Positions 1 through 9,505 of a stretch of DNA of 64,000 nt are shown here, in pieces. The notes beneath the pieces are model-generated. The model saw only the letters and a program-made list of their open reading frames with translations, made no database searches and was not told the origin of the DNA. Position 1 is the stretch's first letter. Every line of letters starts with the position of its first letter. A program made the translations under genes and the position numbers. The DNA comes from Bryoerythrophyllum caledonicum (taxonomy: Eukaryota; Streptophyta; Bryopsida; Pottiales; Pottiaceae), in NCBI GenBank assembly GCA_963971425.1, contig OZ020523.1, positions 17,666,867 to 17,730,866 of the forward strand, read 5' to 3'.

Positions 1-89
1 TCAAAGGAGACTAATATTCATCTTGGTTGATCTCATGTGCAAACTCTCACTTCACTCCCAAGGACAACTAAAACTACCTTGAATTGAGT

Positions 90-400
90 TCAAAGACCAC
101 CGAGCTCTTCTATGATCAAACAACTATAATAAAAGAAAACCACCAAGCTCTTCCATACCCAATCCAACAACTCTAATACAAAAACAATCAGCTCTTCTAC
201 CAATCCAATAACTATAAAGAGTAAAAAACAGTACCACAATAAATCAGAAGAGGAGGAACCTTCAAACTCTAGAAACACAGGCTCCACAAGCTCTCCAATC
301 AATCCAATACCCATATGGAGCTAAAAAAACGGTACCACAATAGACCAAAAGAGGAGGTATCTTCAAGCTCCAGAAACACAGATTTTCCACAACAAATGAG
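90..400. repeat. Degenerate short tandem repeats
   Basis: Units containing 'ccaagctcttc' and 'caacaactctaata' variants recur every 45-50 bases from 90 to 240. A longer unit (taccacaata...agaggagg...cttcaa...agaaacacag) occurs at about 233-290 and again at 330-386. No coding potential is seen. Confidence 0.5.
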
Positions 401-418
401 GTGATGAGAAGAACCAAC

Positions 419-767
419 CTGGATAAGTAACAGTAGTGCCATTTAGGGCCTGTGAGACACTAGTGTACCGAGCACTCCAGGTGGACTGATTCTTGGCCTC
501 AACCAGCTGTGTCTGGGCCAGGAACGTGTAGAAGCTGCGAATGGAGTAGAGAGGATTAATTGTGGTGAGGGGCTCCAGCAGCTCGAAGGTGTCCTTGGTG
601 TTGGACAGGACCTCGAATAGCATGATTAGGCGTAGGAATGGATTCGGGTCAGTCTGGCGCGGCAGCTTGTACACGATGATCTTCACTTTTGAGTCAAAGG
701 TGGTCGTCGTGGGAAAGATGGTGGCGTCTAATGGCGCGAACTGACCGTCTGTGAAGATCACTATCAC
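419..767 (-). CDS. Isolated exon of a vWA/Cache-like protein (partial gene or gene fragment)
   Basis: This is an open 349-bp exon with a good acceptor (TTCTTGCACAG at its 5' side) and donor (CCAG/GTTGGT). It starts with VIVIFTDGQ, which resembles the strand-and-turn carrying a MIDAS residue in von Willebrand factor A domains. It continues into a segment (NPLYSIRSFYTFLAQT ... WSARYT) that resembles the start of an extracellular Cache sensor domain, as in alpha2/delta-like or sensor-cyclase proteins. The N-terminal half of a vWA domain should lie to the right, but that DNA holds pieces of unrelated genes on the same strand. So this is either one exon of a gene with a very long intron or, more likely, a captured or stranded fragment. 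The next downstream exon is not visible before the window edge. The family call is tentative. Confidence 0.4.
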
Positions 768-1268
768 CTGTGCAAGAAAATTAGAACTGTTCTTTGTATA
801 GCGAGGCAAAGATACCATGATTATTGTACTCTTTTTTCAATTTTAATTAGTAATGTCTACACTTAATAGCTAAAAATATCTATAGTCAGCTCAAAGACAA
901 AAAAGTATTTTGTGAAGTCGCCCAAAGTTTTAATGAACTTCTCTTTACTGAACTAATGTTTTAGATTCTGATTTAATTTTTGCTGTTATAAAGTTTATGA
1001 TTCTTAACCCTGCTCACTCCTCACTCTTAATAGCCATTAAATCATTGGAAGAGCTTGGTGGTGAATCCTTATTGGTGGTCTCTAAACCAAGGCAAAGCAG
1101 TTACAGTGAGAGTGAAGAAAGAGTTTGCACAAAGTCAATCATGAATACTAGTCGCTTTTCTCTAATAGAGAGCTATTCACGGGTGGATTTCACTGTGAGA
1201 AAAAGTGGGCATATCTTACTCAATTTTGGATGACTTTAGAAGGAACTGTAGTGTGTTATGTTACTCAC

Positions 1269-2235
1269 CGTCAAGGCGGATCCGAGCGTGCAATTTGTGC
1301 GCTAGTGGATCCTGTTAATAATCTGCACGCTCTGCACGCCCAAATGACACATAAAATGCTGGTCAGATTTTAATGTTGAAGTTTGAGAACGTGGTGTAAA
1401 CTAATTTACGCTTGCCAAGATGCATGTTAAGAAAGGGCTACCAAGGAAAACACTGCCAATAAATGTATTTTTCTGGGAGCAAAGCATTGTTGACATACAA
1501 GCATGATCTCAAAACAAAGTACATACCTGGGTAATCCTAAAAGAACAAGAATTGTTGTCACCTTGCAATGGCGTGGCATTTTCTGCATTTCTGCCATAGG
1601 GCAGCCGCTATGAATACCTACGTTATATATTTGTTCCAAAAATCATCCAGATTAATAAAAGGAGTAGGTAATGCAGGCCCTTCGCTTAAATTAACTAGTT
1701 CAAGAAAAGGGTAAATGACCGTTGCAAAAGCATGACAGGAAACATCACATTAGAAGAATTCCTACAACATTTCATCGAAATGGAAAAAATTATTAAAAAG
1801 TAGAAGTCCGGTTTTCTTACAGGAAGGATATGTTGTTTTGACAAAGAAAGACCTCGCGTTTTTGGAGCGTAAGTGTGTCCCTGCATAGTGTTCGCTAGAT
1901 CAAAGTCCAGGCTGCATAAAAGGAACCAGAACTGAGAAACGAATATTAAGGTCCAAACTATAAATCCTGATTTGAACAAAAGAGAGTTCACATCAAAGTG
2001 GAAGAACTTCTTACATCTTTCTCAACTTCATGGGCGTTGTTGAGGGCCTCTTGCTCCACCAAAAGCATGGGTACTTCTTGTTCAATAGGCATTCCCAGGG
2101 TCACTCTGTAGTATTTCAGTATGTCAAGGTATAGAGGCTGGCAATCCTTGGTCGCCATCACTGCATCCTTCAAGCTCCTGTAGCACTTGCCACACACCTT
2201 CCTTCCATCCTTCAAGCTCTTGTACCGTTCATCAA
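1269..2235 (-). pseudogene. DA1/DAR-type LIM-peptidase pseudogene (C-terminal exons)
   Basis: Four exon-like blocks read right to left match the C-terminal half of plant DA1, a ubiquitin-activated peptidase that limits organ growth. 2235-2015 holds KDGRKVC ... CQPLYLDILKYY ... EQEVPMLLVEQEALN. 1880-1821 holds GHTYAPKTRGLSLSKQ. About 1600-1527 holds CKVTTILVLLGLPR. 1322-1269 holds LLTGS followed by the catalytic region. Splice donors (GTAAGA, GTAAGA, GTATGT, GTGAGT) and acceptors are conserved, so this is a genomic copy, not a retrocopy. In the last block the expected zinc-binding HExxH (AHEMMH in DA1) is destroyed: between the codons for Ala and the second His there are 7 nt instead of 12, which removes the Glu and shifts the frame. 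The LIM domain and later C-terminal exons are absent. Confidence 0.75.
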
Positions 2236-2286
2236 CTGGTTGCAAAATCATCAAAAAAAAACTCCCCATCTAAACCCTAAACCTGC

Positions 2287-2935
2287 ACCACCTTCTGGCC
2301 CTTGCAGGCTTGCACTGCCCTTACACTTATCTTCTCGCTGATGGTCTCGCCTGAGCCGCAGCAATCAGAGCAAACATGTTGAATCTCTTGAATCATGTTG
2401 AGGCCCAGCTGCCAGATGGACACCTTCACGCCTGAACCCTGACACCCTACGCACCAACTCGATGCACCCGTCTTCAATCTTTTCCTGGACAATTAATTAC
2501 ATTGGAACCTTAGGAGCTGGAAAGTTTTCCACAGTGCAATCCACCTCACGTTTCACTTAAGGATTGGTAATGACCACATGAACTTCTTCTAATGCATTTG
2601 GAATGCACGTTCTTATCCCATGCATGCAAGACTGCGGAAACACGCTCGGCACCCAGTTCCTAATCAATCACGCACCATTGCACATCTCGCACACCCCCCA
2701 TCACAACAACCAAAAACACAAACACACACATGAACGTCCAAATCCCCGAAAAACCACGCGGATCCGCAATGCCGCACCTGCGAAAGGGTTGCCGCCACCC
2801 TCGAAGAAAGACTCGAAAATGTCGAATGGATTGTGCGAGGCACCGCCTTGAGAGCGTCCTCCCCATACTGATCGTAAATCTCCCTCTTCTCGGGATCACT
2901 CAGCACTTCGTACTCCTGGGCGAGCTCCTTGAACC
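2287..2935 (-). pseudogene. DnaJ/HSP40 type I (ANJ1-like) pseudogene
   Basis: Minus-strand pieces match plant type I DnaJ co-chaperones. At 2933-2847 the end of the J domain reads FKELAQEYEVLSDPEK then REIYDQYGEDALK. A one-base loss near 2844 shifts the frame, after which the Gly/Phe region continues as NPFDIFESFFEGGGNPF (to about 2755). At 2489-2287 part of the cysteine-rich zinc domain is read: CVGCQGSG, KVSIWQLG, CSDCCGSG, then CKGQKVVQ with one expected cysteine missing. HPD and the N-terminus are not found, and the C-terminal substrate domains are replaced by DA1-like exons. About 270 bp between the blocks has no recognisable exon. It cannot make a working chaperone. Confidence 0.75.
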
Positions 2936-2999
2936 ACGCACACCAAACAATTCACGCCCCATCGATCAACATAACATACCTACACCGCCTTCTCCATGA

Positions 3000-3700
3000 C
3001 GACAAGGGGAAATCAGCAGATCCGGCGACGACCACCCCCCAGTGAACATAAAAACGACGTCTTTCAGAGCAAGAGAGACTTCACCCGCCAATCTCGATTA
3101 AAAGCGGAGCACAAATCCGATAGGGCCACAAGAGGCACCAATTCAACACATCCGTGACGCAGAAGCGGGACACATGAGCAAAGCTACATAAACATGACGA
3201 AGCTACATAAACCATGACGACACTACATAAACCAATACAAACCACAACACATCAACAGACCTTTCAGATCTCGCTCCACCGATCCAACTTAACCATGCAT
3301 TGAAGCAGAACTTGAGCAGAGAGAGAGCACGCTAGGGTTAAGACCGACAACAACGCAAACGCATCTAACAGACCTTTCAAATCTCGCTCCACCAATCGAA
3401 CTTCACCGTGCATTAAAGCAAAACTTGCGCAGAGAGAGACATAGCACGCTAGGGTTAAGACCGACAACAACGAAAACGCATCTAACACATAAAGACGGAG
3501 GTGGAGACGCAACTGATGTCCACTGCCGCAGCCTGCAACGTAGAGAGTGAAACTTAGAGAGTGAGGAGTGCGGCAAGAGAGCGAAGAGTGTGGCGCTGGA
3601 ATGCGGTGAGAGGATGCGGCCCAAAGCTTAGGGTTTGGGGTGTTGTCCTCACCTGAAACAGATGGGCGGAGACGATGAACTCACATGAACGGTATAGATG
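3000..3700. repeat. Gene-free stretch with a 115-bp tandem duplication
   Basis: A unit starting 'gacctttcagatctcgctcc' and ending 'aacgcatctaaca' occurs at about 3259-3372 and again at 3372-3487 with about 10% divergence. Each copy contains 'gcacgctagggttaagacc'. Short 'gacgaagctacataaac' units repeat at 3175-3235. No gene is recognised. Confidence 0.6.
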
Positions 3701-3858
3701 GATCATCGGGCAGTGTAGATGAATCGCCGGGCAGACGGGATGTATTTTGGTAGAAATCTAATGTTGTACCCATACGAATACAAGCTGATACCCTGTTGAA
3801 ATATACTAACCAGCTAATATCCGCTTGTGGGATAGAATCTTCTCAGTGTTCATCGAAT

Positions 3859-3982
3859 CTTTCCCGGGGTACATAGCATCTTCCCAAGGTACATTGAATC
3901 TTTCCCGTGGTATAAAGCATCTTTCCCAGGGTATAGAGAATGTTACCGGGGGTAAGGGGAATCTTCCCCAGGGTACCAAGAA
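3859..3982. repeat. About 21-bp degenerate tandem repeat, roughly six units
   Basis: The unit is close to 'tttcccggggtacatagcat'. Each copy keeps 'cccnnggta', and variation is concentrated at the junctions. Confidence 0.6.
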
Positions 3983-4077
3983 ATGTCAATTCCTAGCCTT
4001 TTTGGCATTCCATAGCTAGCGCATTGGGGATGAAGGAGCCTAGGGTTGGCTGGCCTCCTTTCGTTGGGCTCTCTTTC

Positions 4078-4244
4078 AACGAGGGGGTCAGTCTCGTTAG
4101 GACCCCAAATACATTTCGGATCCCATTGTTTTTTTTTTGGCAAGATTGGGGCCTGTGGCCCCAAAATACCCTCGGAGGCCTCTATTTACTATAAATAGAT
4201 CCCTCATCCAAAAAAAAATAGGGGTCAGGTTTTACCCCACCCCC
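4078..4244. mobile_element. MITE fragment, GACCCC family
   Basis: The internal blocks 'ttggggcctgtggcccca', 'ataaatagatccc' and 'aataggggtcaggtttt' match the elements at 52862-53139 and 61950-62202. The inverted ends are degraded here ('gagggggtcag' remains at 4081). Confidence 0.5.
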
Positions 4245-4481
4245 TCCTCCAATGGCTCCAGCAACCAAATTATTGAGATCCCTGGCATTATGGGTTCTCT
4301 AATTATGGTTGGAAATCGTGTTCAGAATAATATAAGTTGATATTTTGTTTAATCAATATCACGTGGACCGGGAATCAACTTCATGATGATCATGAGCAGC
4401 ATCATTCACGATGAGGTAGAGAATACTACTTGTCGTCTCGTATAAATGTTTTTAGCTCCGTGGATCCTATTCCAATAACTC

Positions 4482-4503
4482 TACAGTACAGTACTGTACT
4501 GTA
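4482..4503. promoter_or_regulatory. Perfect 22-bp palindrome made of GTAC repeats
   Basis: TACAGTACAGT is followed directly by its exact reverse complement, giving three GTAC tetramers about 270 bp upstream of the start codon at 4769. GTAC is the core bound by SBP-domain factors, including the copper-response regulators CRR1/SPL7. A regulatory role here is inference only. Confidence 0.3.
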
Positions 4504-4768
4504 CTTGGTTACCTTAAGTATCCTCTGAAGCAGCTTCGCCGCCACTTGCGGCAAACTCGCATTATCGGTAAAGATTCGCCACAACAAATATAATGGAAAT
4601 ATCTGAATGTCAGAATATCACAACAAATATAATGGAAATATCTCGAGAGTCATGCGTCCCAACGTCTGTGCAGTCATTTCTGAAAGCATCTTTTGCTGCC
4701 TGAAAACACGCAACCGTGTGTTAAGGAGCTTTCGCTTGCAGCAGCTTAAGACAAACTGAGAGATCACG

Positions 4769-5974
4769 ATGAGCTCTCCTTCTTCACCCCTCGAGTCTTC
4801 ACATTCCGACGTGCTCACCGGCACAACGGCACCGGCAACTGCTCCTGAGGCAAACGTGCTGACAGAGTTCGCGGAGCTTCTGAAGAAGTTGACTGCGAAG
4901 GAGGTGACGGCGCTGAAGGTGCTGATCGACGAGCTTGATGCGAAGGAGCTCGAGGCAGCCCAAAAGTACCGCGGCAAAGAGAGGGAGGTGCGGTGGTTGA
5001 AAAAACTGGGGGAGGCGCGGTGGGCGAGCAAGCTAACTCGGGAAGATCAGCTTCAGCTTACGGAAAAGGAGCGTCTGGAAGAGGAACGTCTGGAAGAGGA
5101 GCGTCTGGAGAAGGAGCGTCTGAAGAAGGAGCGTTTGGAAGACGAGCTTCAGGAGGAGAAGCGTCTGATAGAGAAGTTCGGGGTGAGAGCACAGGTTCTG
5201 AAAGAGGTCGACCTGGAGCTCGGCGACGCGGTAGTGCCGCAGTGCTACCAGGAGATCAAGCATTTGCTGTACATCGAGAAGAATCCCGTGTTCGCCAAGG
5301 CGCTGGAGGAGTGGACCCGCAAGGAGCTACTGTTCACCAGCCGCGTGGAGCGCAAGAAGACTAAGGCGGCGGCCCTCAAGAACGAGATTTACCAGCTGAT
5401 TGGGTTCTTCAGCGTGTTCCAGGGAGTGCTGCTCACCGCCGTCAGCCAGTCCAACTTGCTGCACTGCAACAACTTGTGGAGTCCCATCTTCCTGTCAGTG
5501 GTGGCGTCGGTCGTCACCATCTTCGGCGTCTTCCAGAAGCTGTCCGAGATAAAAAAATTCCAGATCACCATCCACTCTGAAGAGCAGTCTTTGAAGGTAC
5601 ACCAGTATTTCTAGTCTCATGGTTCCTTTGGTGCTTAGATTCGATGGAATGAACTGAGAATTGCTTGTGATGTTGTTGGTGCACTCCATTTTGCGAACAA
5701 GCATTGAACTAAGTGAATTACACCCACTCTTTTTTTTGCGCAACAGGAGGTGGCAGGAAGGTTGAGCAAGCTTCGGAAACAGGGCGTCGAGGGGTTCGAA
5801 TTTGCCCGGTTTGCACACAGGGAAGACAAGAAGGAGTCCAATATTCGGTCTAATATTTACTTCTGGCTTGTTATTGCATCATTGATTATCTTCACAGTGG
5901 GCTTCCCTATCTCGCATTGGAGAATTTTGTGCGACTCAGGCGATGATCCATACGCGACCAACGTTCAGGCCTAA
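4769..5974 (+). CDS. Coiled-coil protein with three predicted membrane helices (early land-plant family)
   Basis: Two exons, 4769-5596 and 5747-5974, joined in phase 0 (AAG/GTACAC ... CAACAG/GAG), give a 351-residue protein. Residues 1-30 are Ser/Thr/Pro-rich. About 40-155 is highly charged coiled coil with near-perfect LEEER/LEKER pentad repeats (residues 93-125), encoded by a 15-bp tandem unit. About 210-232 (YQLIGFFSVFQGVLLTAVSQ) and 241-262 (SPIFLSVVASVVTIFGVF) are two hydrophobic helices, and exon 2 adds a third (FWLVIASLIIFTVGFPI) near the C-terminus. I associate the FFSVFQGVLLTAVSQSNLL block with a multicopy bryophyte family of unknown function. There is no signal peptide, so it is likely a tail-region membrane protein with a cytosolic coil. 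The start was chosen as the first ATG of the open frame in context cacgATGag. Function unknown. Confidence 0.8.
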
Positions 5975-6735
5975 CTAGTTCCAGGCGACCTTGACTTGGA
6001 CTCAACAACTTCTTCGTGTTCCTGGTGCGTTTCTCTGGCCCTGTAAGTACTCCCAATTCAGTCATTTAAAAGTATCGAAAGGAATAATTACATTAGAGAC
6101 TGCTTTTGGTTACACTGTAGGTTCAATCCAAGCAATCTTTCACTGCTGTAAATTCTGTCCATCATAAGGAGGCCTCTTCGGGTTGCTGGAGTCGTTGTTC
6201 AGTCTCAAAAACGATCACTAGTAGGACTCTGATCTTTCACAAATATTCCTATCTCCAATGAATTGTTTTGGACAACTAATTTCTATGTGGGGGTTAGTTC
6301 CTTTTCTAATCGACTATGCTCATTCCTTGAACAATGGCACACATTTGTTGCGTGTCACTTGCTTCATTTTTCAATAGCCTCTTCCAATGACGTTCTAACG
6401 GGTTCTGCGCTCGTTTACGAACCATCCTCTTGAAAGACTCTTCAAAGGAAGGTCACCTTGGCACTGGTACTAGTATATAACGTAGTTGTCTTGCCTTTCT
6501 TGATTAGGTGATTGAGTACTAAATGACACCTCTTGGTTTGTGCTGTAGGTGCGGCAGAGTTTTATTTTGTGAAGCTTAAGAACGCTCACTACTAGAATCT
6601 CCTTAAAACCAAGCTGTTTAGAACAACGTTTGGAAGTTGGACGACGTTTCAGCTGGTGTGGTTTACACCAGATTTATAGTGTTCAGAACATCGTTTCCAA
6701 CGTGATTCTCATTTTATTATTATCATTATCCGACG
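5975..6735 (+). other. Intergenic and untranslated region between two + strand genes
   Basis: There is no long ORF. It probably holds the 3' UTR of the upstream gene, a short promoter, and the 5' UTR of the gene at 6736. Pyrimidine-rich AG sites (for example 'tgtgctgtag' near 6548) could be 5' UTR acceptors, as in the paralogues at 12.6 and 16.5 kb. No clear TATA box was identified. Confidence 0.3.
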
Positions 6736-7242
6736 ATGGTGAAGGTAATAGTGGAGAACGACACGTCTGTCCTTGTGAGGATCCAAGAGGGAAATGCGGG
6801 TGTATTCGTGACAAGGCACACTCTGCAACCCAAGGCCCAGTTCACACTGAAACTGGACGCCAACGCAACTTACCGCGAGTACGTTCTCATAAAGCTGCCC
6901 GATCAAAGTAACCTTGACCCTCCGTTCTCCTCCGATGATCTTCTCGGCCTCGAGAGAATTCTAATCGAGGAAGACACGAATGTCAAGCCTGTTAAGTATT
7001 CCTGGAAGGGAATCTCTCCTGGCCAGAAATCTGGGGAGGACTTCGGCTCGTTTCTTAGAAAACTTGAAGGCAGCAGCTCAAAGGACGACACCAGCACCAC
7101 GGTCGCCACCAGCTCCACGGTCGCCACCAGCTCCACGGTCGCCACCAGCTCCAAGGACGCCACCAGCTCCAAGGACACCAAGAAGGATTCAAAAGGCGGT
7201 GTTGGTCGGATCATAAAAATGCTGAAAAATGTTTTTCGATAG
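6736..7242 (+). CDS. Small single-domain protein, copy 1 (DUF7748-like family)
   Basis: This intact 168-residue ORF is a paralogue of the genes at 12673 and 16569. Residues 1-100 share with them the pattern IQEGNAGVFVTR ... LKLDANATYREYVLI.LP ... FSSDD ... ILI ... W.GIS. I recall similar short proteins in bryophytes and lycophytes, some annotated as DUF7748; that label is from memory. The function is unknown. The tail (about 115-150) is built from 18-bp tandem units encoding ATSSTV/ATSSKD repeats, and the C-terminus is basic (IIKMLKNVFR). No signal peptide or membrane segment is present, so it is probably cytosolic. The start ATG follows an AT-rich leader. Compared with copies 2 and 3 it is longer and more diverged, so it is the outgroup of the trio. 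Confidence 0.75.
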   Translation: MVKVIVENDTSVLVRIQEGNAGVFVTRHTLQPKAQFTLKLDANATYREYVLIKLPDQSNLDPPFSSDDLLGLERILIEEDTNVKPVKYSWKGISPGQKSGEDFGSFLRKLEGSSSKDDTSTTVATSSTVATSSTVATSSKDATSSKDTKKDSKGGVGRIIKMLKNVFR

Positions 7243-7511
7243 GAAGTGTATTGTGTCTGATTTGCTATAAATGTTTCGTAGGCAGATGCGTTTGTTTTAC
7301 CGAGTAAGATGTTTGTCTGGTTTGGTTTTGTGTGGGGCTGGGTTTCAGCTTTAGCACATGTTGTTACCTTTTAAAGCACCTGATGAAATATTCATGCTGA
7401 GTTCAAATTTTACATGCTACAAACCAGAATACTAACATTAGAGCATTCACACCAGCGATGCTAAGTTAATGGCCAAATTTTTGAGAACCCAGAAATGAAC
7501 TTCTCCACCCA

Positions 7512-7688
7512 TATCACACCACCCATTACACACCACCCATTACACACCACCCATTACACACCACCCATTACACACCACCCATTACACACCACCCATTACA
7601 CACCACCCATTACACACCACCCATTACACACCACCCATTACACACCACCCATTACACACCACCCATTACACACCACCCATTACACACC
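7512..7688. repeat. 14-bp minisatellite, about 12.5 copies
   Basis: The unit CCACCCATTACACA is repeated with almost no variation. The ORF through it (THYTPP repeats) is a by-product. The near-perfect copies suggest recent expansion and length polymorphism. Confidence 0.95.
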
Positions 7689-7700
7689 GGATGTGTACCC

Positions 7701-7920
7701 ACTACACTAAAATTGATATTTTGTGAAAACCACACTAATTGGTTCATAAATGCTGTAATTCTATACTCTTGATGAAGTTTTTACCTACTACGTTTATAAT
7801 GATCTCCCTTTTTGATAGTATAGATAGTCGTGCTCTTAGTAAAAATGTTCAAGAGTAAAAACTTATAGCATTTATGAATTGATCAGTTTGGTTGACATTA
7901 AATATTAATTTTAGTGTGAT
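7701..7920. mobile_element. Small inverted-repeat element (TACACTAAA family)
   Basis: The left end ACTACACTAAAATTGATATT pairs with the right end 'aatattaattttagtgt'. The centre ('tttataatgatc ... agtatagat ... taaaaacttatagcattta') matches the elements at 38171/42672 and 53208-53943. It has no ORF and is a non-autonomous MITE. Confidence 0.7.
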
Positions 7921-8940
7921 GCCAAATAAGATTGTTTATATCGTGTGGGCCAGTCAAAAGCCACCACATTTGTAGTAAAAGACAAACAGGCTTGTGGAAT
8001 TAATATCTCAAACATAGATCTATGCCAAAATATGTTTAGGGTGCCTTTAACCACTAAAGGCCCAATGTCCCCTTGGGGGACATTTTGAGTTTGGAGAAAG
8101 TCCCACAATCTCAAATTTAGGCATGATTTTATGAGGTTTTAATTGGATGGGCAACTTTTTATTATCTTCCCATTGACATTATTTTTGTAGAAATTTGACT
8201 TACGGTTTAAAATTTACAATTTTTTTTCACTAGCATATACAAATAGTGCAGTGGTTTAGTGTGACATATAACAAATAGCGTAGCAAAACTGTAATTAATT
8301 CTTAGTTTAATAGAAATTTGATTTTTTGTCCATTTGAGGATTAATAAAAATTCCTTTTGGAAAGGGAATGGAAACCTTTGCATCAACCACATGGATTTTT
8401 GAATTTCAAAATTATGAGGAGGATATGATATATGCAAAAACTTGAAGTGTATTGTTAATTTTTAGCACATAGTTGCATTGCAGGTTTTTTAAGGACATCT
8501 TTACCACCCCTCTTCTACTTCTAAAATTTGGTGCACATGTACCTAACATGATCCTTCTTAAGTTAAAATTAGAAGATCACGGGCCGTAGTGCAAAAAATT
8601 GCCATAGAAGGTGGTCGAAGTTTGTTGAAGGTGTTTAGTATGACCTTATGAAGAGTTTATGCCTCACTTCAAAGGTTGATATCTTTCCATTTGTGCGGTC
8701 AAATTGATCAAATTTGTTACCGCATACACTTGTTCAATCCTAGTACAAGATCTTGTGGTAAGATATGTAAAAACCGTGTTTAACTGCATTTTGTGTTGAA
8801 TGCATTGACACTGGCAGTTTTCAATGAGTTTGGGTGCTAAAATGTTGCGGGCCTTTAGGTATTAAAGCTCACATTATTTATTATTGTTGATAAGGAAATT
8901 GACAATGATGAGGGCACTTTTCATCCAAATTTACAATTGG
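7921..8940. other. AT-rich intergenic DNA without a gene
   Basis: A piggyBac-like terminus occurs at about 8052 (TTTAACCACTAAAGGCCCAA, followed by 'tccccttgggggaca'). Nothing else is recognised. The 16-bp target repeat of the next insertion ends at 8940. Confidence 0.3.
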
Positions 8941-9489
8941 CGTGATGGTTTGGCGTGTGGGGAGCATCTCCACCTTGCCCGCCAAGCCGCCCTAACTAGG
9001 CCGGCAAACGGCAACATGGTCTTCTATCCCTCGGTCCGATTACGGGGGGTGAAGACCTAGCGTTGGCCAAGAGAGCCCCATAGGAAGGCAAGTACCCTTT
9101 GTTCACCTAGGTTGTTTTTGTTCTTCCTAGTCTTGTTGCCGTTTTTGTAGGTCTTTTTTGTCGTTCTTCTCGTTGTGCAAGTTGTCCACATATGGCTTTC
9201 CATCATTGGCTAGGCACGGCTTGTAGGTTGAACCTCCACCCACCAAATGTTCCCCCAATGGCAGGCCACACTCACTCGCTCGCCACCCTACCCAATCCGA
9301 GTCAGTGCTTAGATGGTGGGTGGCCTAACCTCCATGTACCGCCACACCGGGCCGATCTCACGAGCTAGGATGGAGATAGTCTAGGTATAAGGGCAATCCG
9401 TAGTGGCATCTAGACTCAAGCCACTGCTGTTGTAGAGCATCCTATTATGGTCGGCCACAATATCTTCCACACTGCAATCATTACATTAG
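8941..9489. mobile_element. GC-rich 549-bp insertion flanked by a perfect 16-bp duplication
   Basis: CCAAATTTACAATTGG occurs at 8925-8940 and again at 9490-9505. The DNA between is clearly richer in G+C than its surroundings, has no ORF and no obvious poly(A). A perfect 16-bp target-site duplication fits target-primed reverse transcription, so this may be a SINE, a truncated LINE or a retroposed RNA. I do not recognise the sequence. Confidence 0.6.
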
Positions 9490-9505
9490 CCAAATTTACA
9501 ATTGG

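Noticed and set aside
997..1233. 78-codon plus-strand ORF
   Set aside because: There is no domain, it lies among minus-strand pseudogene introns, and its composition is non-coding.
3300..3460. Telomere-like 'agggtt' motifs
   Set aside because: Only single 'ctagggttaag' units occur within a 115-bp duplication; there is no tandem TTTAGGG array.
7495..7710. Repetitive ORF, or possible CRISPR-like array, at the 14-bp repeats
   Set aside because: Units are contiguous with no spacers and the organism is a plant; it is a minisatellite.
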